From O2-02-FULL-42-9 sp038043025 (lineage in GTDB: Bacteria > Pseudomonadota > Gammaproteobacteria > UBA12402): a DNA stretch of 10,986 nt. The notes beneath the pieces are model-generated. The model had not been told where the DNA came from, did not search any database, and was given only the letters and a program-made list of their open reading frames with translations. The stretch spans positions 1 through 10,986 of the forward strand of contig JBBTCW010000052.1 of assembly GCA_038043025.1 (NCBI GenBank), given 5' to 3'. Each line of letters begins with the position of its first letter. Position 1 is the stretch's first letter. Positions 6,433 to 10,986 of this stretch are shown in pieces. A program made the position numbers and the translations under genes.

Positions 6433-7370
6433 CGGTAGTTGTGTATCATTATGTTCGACCCATAAAAAACAGTGCCTATCCGGGGATGAAAGGGTTGGAT
6501 AATCGATTGTTTATAAAACAGTTAGATTATGTAATAACGCATTATGTTTGTGTGACCGTGGCTGATGTGGTGGCGGCTTTTTATCAAGATCAGCCACTCC
6601 CAAAAAATTCTGTTTTATTAACATTTGATGATGGTTATGTTGATCATTATCAATATGTTTTCCCAGAGCTGATGAAACGTGGTATTCAGGGTGTGTTTTT
6701 CCCGGTCAAACAAGCAACATTAGAACACCACATGTTGGATGTTAATAAAATTCATTTTATTTTGGCATCTGTATTAAATAAATTGCAGTTGGTGGAGGAG
6801 ATTGATCGTTTTGTGCGGGATCGCGAAGGAGAAGAGGCGCTTTATCAATATAAGCAGAAGTCGATATATCATGATGAATGGGATTCATCTGACATTTGCT
6901 ACATTAAAAAGATGTTACAATTTCTGATGCCAGCATCGGAGCGCAAATTGTTATTGGAGCGCTTATTTGAAAAGCATGTGCAATGTGATGAGGTTTCTTT
7001 TGCAAAACAACTGTATCTAAACTTGGCGCAATTAAGAGAAATGCATGCGCACGGGATGTATATCGGTGGCCATGGCGTTAATCATGTGCATTTCAGCAAT
7101 CTGAGTCTTGAACAACAAGAATTTGAAATACGGGGATCGCTTGATTTTTTATCTTATTTTTATCCGCGTTCAAAATATTTTACATTTTGTTATCCTTATG
7201 GGGATTACAATAAAACAACCTTAGCGATTTTAAAGAAATATCAATGTGCTTTAGCATTTACGGTTGACTCAGGTATGATGGATTGTGATGAGCAGAATGC
7301 GCTTCAGATAAAGCGAATAGATACAAATCATTTTTTGAAATTGGCTGAGACTCAAACGATAGACGGGTGA
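6426..7370 (+). CDS. NodB-type polysaccharide deacetylase
   Basis: A carbohydrate esterase 4-type deacetylase, expected to remove an N- or O-acetyl group from a sugar using a metal ion. It has 314 residues. YHYVRP (7-12) opens the barrel. Motif 1 is TFDDGY (66-71) with Asp68 as candidate base and Asp69 as metal ligand. Motif 2 is HGVNH (216-220), giving the two metal histidines. CYPYGD (255-260) stands for motif 3. About 100 residues without recognised motifs (100-200) separate motifs 1 and 2. There is no signal peptide, so it should act in the cytoplasm, on a sugar precursor or lipid-linked unit rather than on finished surface polymer. It overlaps neuA by 7 bases and the methyltransferase by 4 (GTGA), which ties it to the sialate operon. 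A likely substrate is the nonulosonate or its glycoside, but that is inference. Confidence 0.85.
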   Translation: MLTVVVYHYVRPIKNSAYPGMKGLDNRLFIKQLDYVITHYVCVTVADVVAAFYQDQPLPKNSVLLTFDDGYVDHYQYVFPELMKRGIQGVFFPVKQATLEHHMLDVNKIHFILASVLNKLQLVEEIDRFVRDREGEEALYQYKQKSIYHDEWDSSDICYIKKMLQFLMPASERKLLLERLFEKHVQCDEVSFAKQLYLNLAQLREMHAHGMYIGGHGVNHVHFSNLSLEQQEFEIRGSLDFLSYFYPRSKYFTFCYPYGDYNKTTLAILKKYQCALAFTVDSGMMDCDEQNALQIKRIDTNHFLKLAETQTIDG

Positions 7371-8242
7371 AAAAACGAGTAGAGTATGCTATGAATTGTT
7401 ATTTGTGTGATAGTGAAAATATTATGTTTGTTGATGGACGGGTGCGTGACAAACATCATCTGAAGCCATTACGATGTGAAAATTGCGGATTGGTTTTTTT
7501 GAACAAGACCGATCATATTGATCATGATTATTATAAAGAAACTTATACAGAAGAGCAGTTTTCAAATATGAGTTTGGAAATGTATTTAAATGAATATTAT
7601 CAGGATAATAAAAGGCAGGCAGACAAGATATTACCTTTAATAACAAACTGTTCTTATCTCGATGTTGGGTGTGGTGCAGGGGGTGTTTTGCGGTTGGTGC
7701 GCGAGCATTGCTCTGCTGCGTGCGGCGTGGAATTACAAACGAAGTGGCGAGAGGAACTTATACAGCAAGGCTTCATAGTATTTGATCAGTTAAGTAAAGT
7801 GAAAGATCAGAGTGTGGATGTGGCCAGTGTGTTTCATGTCCTAGGTCATGTTCATTGTCCGGTTGAATTTCTTCGAGAAATAAAGTCAAAAATCAAGCCT
7901 AATGGAAAATTGATCATAGAAATTCCAAATGCGAATGATGCATTATTATTATTATATGATTGTAAGGCATTCTCATCTTTTATTTATTTAAGTCCGCATC
8001 TTTTTATTTTTAATCCGAGCACGTTAGAATTGCTGTTTAAAAAAGCGGGATTTAAACAATGGACTATTCAACAAGTGCAGCGTTATCCGTTGTCTAATCA
8101 CTTGATGTGGTTGGTGAAAGGCAAGCCAGGGGGGCATCAACAGTGGTCATTTATAGATACATCGAGACTGCAAGAGGCTTATGAGAGTTCATTGGCGGCA
8201 CTGGGTTGTTGTGATACGTTATTTGCTACGATTTTTCTGTGA
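7367..8242 (+). CDS. Zinc-ribbon class I SAM-dependent methyltransferase
   Basis: Transfers a methyl group from S-adenosylmethionine, most likely to a sugar. The 291-residue frame has an N-terminal zinc ribbon (CYLC, 11-14; CENC, 37-40), then a Rossmann methyltransferase domain with motif I LDVGCGAGG (98-106), acidic Glu122 at the end of strand 2, FHVLGHVHCPVEFL (156-169) and LIIEIPN (182-188). Zinc ribbon plus this fold recalls deoxysugar methyltransferases of the NovU/TylC3 kind, but the large C-terminal domain of those enzymes is missing, so O- or N-methylation is as likely as C-methylation. The GTG at 7367 overlaps the deacetylase stop (GTGA) but has a weak ribosome binding site. The ATG at 7391, eight codons on and two residues before the first cysteine, is a good alternative with AGAG upstream. 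The 3' end overlaps the convergent radical SAM gene by 17 bases. Confidence 0.85.
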   Translation: MKKRVEYAMNCYLCDSENIMFVDGRVRDKHHLKPLRCENCGLVFLNKTDHIDHDYYKETYTEEQFSNMSLEMYLNEYYQDNKRQADKILPLITNCSYLDVGCGAGGVLRLVREHCSAACGVELQTKWREELIQQGFIVFDQLSKVKDQSVDVASVFHVLGHVHCPVEFLREIKSKIKPNGKLIIEIPNANDALLLLYDCKAFSSFIYLSPHLFIFNPSTLELLFKKAGFKQWTIQQVQRYPLSNHLMWLVKGKPGGHQQWSFIDTSRLQEAYESSLAALGCCDTLFATIFL

Positions 8243-9812
8243 TTGGATTAAAAATTTCTTGTAATTGTTGTAGATAAATAGATTCTGAGCCATTGTTAAC
8301 ATACCATCCATTATGTGCAAAAATTGTTTTATCATATATTTCTAAAATTTTTGTTCTTAGTTTTTGGCCAATTTGATCAGGAGTTTCAGATCGTCTAATA
8401 AATGGCGAATAAGCTTTCGGTAATTTTACGTATAGAATAAATACATCACGCATTTCGATTAATTCCGCTTCGCTCAGTTCTTTAGAGGTCAGCGCTGGTT
8501 TATCTTGTGTATATATGATTTCTTGCTTATTGTCAGGATTGAAAAACCCCGCGTCAATGGCTACTTGCCTTAAGAGAGTTCCTTCAAAAGGAAAGAAAAA
8601 ACCTGCATTAGGATATTGTACATCTGCTTTTTTAAGGAGTTGTATGGTTGTCTCATAGGTTGTTCTGGTTTCATAGGGAATGCCTAACATGATAAACGAT
8701 GTGGTTCGAATCGAGGCGTTTTTGAACAAAGAAAATGCGTGGATTATGTCTTCTTCACTATCCGCTCTTTTTAATATTTTTTTTCTTAATTGTTTGTCAC
8801 CTGTTTCAACGCCGAGTGAAACGCTTACGCAATTCATGTTTTTAAGTAGCTCAACTTTTTCACGCGTAACGGTTTTTGGGTTGGTTTCTATGACAAAGGG
8901 TAAATTGACTTCTTGTCGGTATGTTTCGCTCAGTTCACGTAAATTCCCTAATGGCCGCATTAAAAAATCTTCATCATGAAATTTTAAAAACTCTAGTTGA
9001 TATTTTGTTTTTAAAAATTTTAATTCGTCGATAATTCGCCGTACAGAATATCTTCTGAGGATAGGAAATCCTTTATATAACGTATCATGCATAAAGTGAT
9101 TAATACAATACGTGCAATGATGCGGACATCCCCAATTGAGCATATGGTCGCCGGCTTTATAAACCTTGCCATCAAAGGGTTTATAAAAATGAGGTTGTGT
9201 AAACAAATCCCAATCGACATAGGGCAAATCATCGAGATTCTGTTTGAGTGGGCGAATGCTATTTTTTATAACGACGGTTTCTTTTTTTGCCCAGATGTTG
9301 GGGATAGAGTATAACTCAATATTTTCTTTGCCAGAAAGGGCGTTTAAAAAATCGTTGAAAGCTTCAATACCTTCGCCAATACAAGCAAAGTCGGCGTTAT
9401 AATGTAATAATGTGCGCTCAGGTTGCAGTGTAGGATATTTTCCACCCCAAATGATGGGAATGTGAGGGAAGAATTTTTTAGCAATGGCTGTTATGTTGGA
9501 AGCAATTAATACTTCGTCACTTAAAACAGAAATAGCGATGCAATCGGGGTGAAATTGGTTTATACTTTCAATAAAGTGTTTTTGCAAATTAATTTTTTTT
9601 TTGATATGTCCATAGAACGCTAAGTTGACAGGCTTGAATACTTTGGCTTTTTCTCGAGATTTTGTATCGCTCATAAAACCAAAATCGATTTCAGTAGTGT
9701 CGAAAAGCTTTGTTTCCCAACCTATACGACGCGCAATCCCGGATAGGAGCGCAAGGCCAATAGGTTTAAAGCCAAAGTCATCTTTGTTTGGTAGCACAAA
9801 TAATATTCGCAT
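8226..9812 (-). CDS. B12-binding-domain radical SAM enzyme
   Basis: A 528-residue protein with an N-terminal cobalamin-binding-type domain and a radical SAM domain. The first domain shows ILFVLPNK (3-10), PIGLALLSGIAR (17-28), WGGKYPTLQPE (122-132) and IGEGIEAF (145-152); the histidine motif DxHxxG that holds cobalamin in mutases is absent, as in many radical SAM members of this class. LDDLPYVDWDLF (193-204) links to the radical SAM core, whose cluster cysteines are C229, C233 and C236 in GCPHHCTYC. TNPKTVT and SVSLGVETGD (C-terminal to the cluster) are core barrel elements. Many such enzymes methylate unreactive carbons; others do ring or sulfur chemistry, so the reaction here cannot be stated. 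It is transcribed toward the sialate operon, from its own promoter. No partner gene is visible on its strand. Confidence 0.88.
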   Translation of the reverse strand: MRILFVLPNKDDFGFKPIGLALLSGIARRIGWETKLFDTTEIDFGFMSDTKSREKAKVFKPVNLAFYGHIKKKINLQKHFIESINQFHPDCIAISVLSDEVLIASNITAIAKKFFPHIPIIWGGKYPTLQPERTLLHYNADFACIGEGIEAFNDFLNALSGKENIELYSIPNIWAKKETVVIKNSIRPLKQNLDDLPYVDWDLFTQPHFYKPFDGKVYKAGDHMLNWGCPHHCTYCINHFMHDTLYKGFPILRRYSVRRIIDELKFLKTKYQLEFLKFHDEDFLMRPLGNLRELSETYRQEVNLPFVIETNPKTVTREKVELLKNMNCVSVSLGVETGDKQLRKKILKRADSEEDIIHAFSLFKNASIRTTSFIMLGIPYETRTTYETTIQLLKKADVQYPNAGFFFPFEGTLLRQVAIDAGFFNPDNKQEIIYTQDKPALTSKELSEAELIEMRDVFILYVKLPKAYSPFIRRSETPDQIGQKLRTKILEIYDKTIFAHNGWYVNNGSESIYLQQLQEIFNPITEKS

Positions 9813-9843
9813 ATATTGATTTTATTGAAATTTTAAACGACAA

Positions 9844-9871
9844 AGTATATAGGTTGTAATTAGTTTGTCAA
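9844..9871 (-). promoter_or_regulatory. Strong sigma70 promoter for the radical SAM gene
   Basis: Read on the minus strand, TTGACA (9871-9866) is a perfect -35 and, after 16 bases, TATACT (9849-9844) is a near-perfect -10. Transcription would start around 9837, giving a leader of roughly 25 bases before the ATG at 9812. No clear Shine-Dalgarno is seen in that short AT-rich leader. The insertion sequence begins about 16 bases upstream of the -35, so the promoter has been left whole. Confidence 0.7.
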
Positions 9872-9907
9872 AGTATGGCCAGATATGGGGTGCGATTAAA
9901 ACTGCTA

Positions 9908-9935
9908 TTGACGGTTAAGTTTTGACTGTTATTCT
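9908..9935 (+). promoter_or_regulatory. Promoter candidate of the IS transposase
   Basis: TTGACG (9908-9913) and TATTCT (9930-9935) are 16 bases apart just inside the element end. A second possible pair, TTGACT (9922-9927) with AGTATT (9945-9950), overlaps it. The transposase ATG at 9969 is preceded by a near-ideal AGGAGGA (9954-9960) at 8 bases spacing. Confidence 0.45.
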
Positions 9936-9968
9936 ATTGTCCTTAGTATTTAGAGGAGGAATCAAGGA

Positions 9969-10253
9969 ATGACAGAAAATGAATTTCATGAGCATTTGCG
10001 CTCTTATCCAGAGTTGAGAGCTCGTTTTGAACAATTATTAACGATTGTGGAGAATGCGAATGGTGAAAGCACCTTGGCAGATGAAGCAGAGCAGCAAGTC
10101 ATCAAAGAACTTAGAATTTTGGGTAAAGACGCCTTGCAAAGCTGGGCTAACCACCAATCAACTAAGGTAGCTGGACATGTGAAGGAACAAAAACCACATA
10201 TGCGTCAGCATGTAAAAAAAAACTTCAGTGGCACACCAGTTATGGAAAAATAG
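9969..10253 (+). CDS. ISKra4-family transposase, first reading frame
   Basis: This 94-residue frame holds the helical N-terminal part of the transposase: ENEFHEHLRSYPELRARFEQ, then an acidic helix with DEAEQQVIKELRILGK and a SWANHQ segment. In full-length relatives the same region runs straight into a KKKLxWxTxxGxIEV segment. Here the zero frame reads past an A9 run as KKNFSGTPVMEK and stops at 10251-10253, while the -1 frame reads KKKLQWHTSYGKIEV and continues into the second frame. The complete enzyme therefore needs a -1 shift at the A run. The start is secure because of the strong ribosome binding site. Alone, this product lacks all catalytic residues. Confidence 0.8.
   Translation: MTENEFHEHLRSYPELRARFEQLLTIVENANGESTLADEAEQQVIKELRILGKDALQSWANHQSTKVAGHVKEQKPHMRQHVKKNFSGTPVMEK
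10214..10222 (+). other. A9 slippery run, candidate -1 frameshift site
   Basis: Nine adenines occur as GTA AAA AAA AAC in the zero frame. A AAA AAA is an efficient bacterial -1 slippage heptamer, and moving back one base joins the first transposase frame to the second exactly where family homology (KKKLQWHTSYGKIEV) resumes. It could instead be a one-base indel mutation in a homopolymer. I did not identify a clear downstream stimulatory stem. Confidence 0.5.
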
Positions 10254-10255
10254 AG

Positions 10256-10945
10256 GTGATGGAACAAACTTTTTATCAGCCTAACCAAGGAACGTTAAGA
10301 CCGTTTAGTTTGAGCGCAGGGGTAACTCATCATTACTATTCATGTTCCTTGCAACGAATTTTGGTAGATTTTGGAGCGGAAGAGGCGTTTAATCGAGTCC
10401 ATGATAAACTCAAAGAACATTATGGAATTAGTTTACCGGAAAGTGCGCCACGAACGATAACGCTACGACATGCGGCTCAGATAGAAACGATACAAGCCAC
10501 TCAACGCGGCCATCTGGACGCGCCACCGACAGCATGTGTGATTTCTGAAACGGATGGCAGTATGGTGCCTATCGTTAACATCGATGCGCAACAAAAAGAT
10601 AGACGAAAAAAGAAAACGGTGTGTTATCGAGAGGCACGATTAACCTTAGCACATGCTCAAGGATCTACCTCACCGATATTTTCCGCTACGTTTAAGGATG
10701 TCGATACAGCGGGCGATCATATGGCAGATTGCGTTCATCGTGTGGGATGGGATGCAACCAGTTATCTTCATGCTGTTGGGGATGGCGCGCCTTGGATAGC
10801 AGAACAAATAGAAAAACAATTTGGTCAACGAGGACATTATCTGATTGATTTTTATCATATTTGCGAATATCTGACGAATGCAGCACCCATTTGTGATCCC
10901 GACAACACCAGGCAATGGGTTGAAGAGCAGAGATTCCCGAGCTAA
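10256..10945 (+). pseudogene. ISKra4-family transposase, catalytic part, prematurely ended
   Basis: The frame is open from the A run at 10214 and the family homology starts there; GTG 10256 and ATG 10259 are in-frame codons but probably not real starts. It carries TLRPFSLSAGVTHHYYSC, a helix with FGAEEAFNRVHDKLKEHYGI, the first catalytic aspartate in SETDGSMVPI and the second in AVGDGAPWIAEQI, followed by IDFYHICEYL. The frame ends with WVEEQRFPS at 10943-10945. Relatives continue EEQ, a few basic residues and KxN; the next frame reads exactly such a sequence (DSRAKKNFSKIACF from 10932 onward) to the window edge. One base too many near 10931 therefore probably ends the protein before the third acidic residue, making this copy non-functional. 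Confidence 0.7.
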
Positions 10946-10986
10946 AAAAAACTTCAGCAAAATAGCATGTTTTAGGAGCAAAGTGG

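Larger units (their letters stand above)
9887..10986 (+). mobile_element. ISKra4-family insertion sequence, left part, damaged
   Basis: The block contains a terminal-looking start (GGGGTGCGATTAAAACTGC from 9887), a promoter and strong ribosome binding site, and a transposase whose sequence I recognise as ISKra4-type (MTENEFHEHLRSYPELRARF at the start, then TLRPFSLSAGV and the two DDE aspartates). The exact left boundary (9887 or 9888) is estimated from the GGG start; the right end lies beyond the window, so inverted repeats and target duplication cannot be checked. The transposase is interrupted at two places (about 10214-10222 and 10931). Confidence 0.75.

Noticed and set aside
10256..10261. 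GTG/ATG as a true start of a second transposase gene
   Set aside because: Family homology in this frame already begins upstream at the A9 run, and no clear ribosome binding site is positioned for an independent start.
545..10981. Many antisense or out-of-frame ORFs of 60-105 codons (for example 2896-3189 minus, 5670-5960 minus, 8680-8979 plus)
   Set aside because: All lie inside genes with strong family matches on another frame and show no recognisable domain of their own.
1..10986. tRNA, rRNA, CRISPR array or riboswitch
   Set aside because: No regularly spaced direct repeats, no cloverleaf-like or rRNA sequence, and the only non-coding gaps are short (302-427 and 9813-9886).

Overview
The window is an AT-rich stretch of bacterial chromosome, probably from a gammaproteobacterium. 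The enzyme families, the insertion sequences and the low GC content would fit a Legionellales-type host, but no marker gene fixes the genus. It reads as a compact surface-sugar gene cluster set between insertion-sequence debris on the left and a damaged insertion sequence on the right.

Left edge (1-301, minus strand): two overlapping pieces of transposase-like reading frames, behind what looks like an ISAs1-type terminal repeat at 281-301. Region 302-427 is non-coding. It holds a weak promoter candidate and a near-perfect 18-bp dyad (341-358), just ahead of the first plus-strand gene.

Centre (428-8242, plus strand): eight main genes and one 21-codon ORF, packed tightly enough to be one operon. 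Gene borders overlap by 1-7 bases or lie 8-16 bases apart. The order is: a two-helix membrane protein that looks like a polysaccharide chain-length regulator; a mini-ORF; N-acetylneuraminate synthase (neuB); hydrolysing UDP-GlcNAc 2-epimerase (neuC); a DegT-type sugar aminotransferase; an iron-type alcohol dehydrogenase; a CMP-nonulosonate cytidylyltransferase; a NodB-type polysaccharide deacetylase; and a zinc-ribbon SAM methyltransferase. NeuC and NeuB are of the meningococcal sialic-acid type, so the starting product should be Neu5Ac. The dehydrogenase and aminotransferase between NeuB/NeuC and the cytidylyltransferase recall the KdnB/KdnA pair, which turns Kdo into 8-amino-Kdo in Shewanella. 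The natural hypothesis is that this operon makes a terminally aminated sialic acid (9-amino-9-deoxy-Neu5Ac) and activates it with CMP. The deacetylase and methyltransferase could tailor it further. No glycosyltransferase, flippase or polymerase is present in the window.

Right side (8226-9812, minus strand): a B12-binding-domain radical SAM enzyme converges on the operon with a 17-bp tail overlap. It has its own strong sigma70-type promoter at 9844-9871. From about 9887 to the end lies the left part of an ISKra4-family insertion sequence. Its transposase is split by a -1 shift at an A9 run, and probably again by a one-base change near 10931. The element runs off the right edge.
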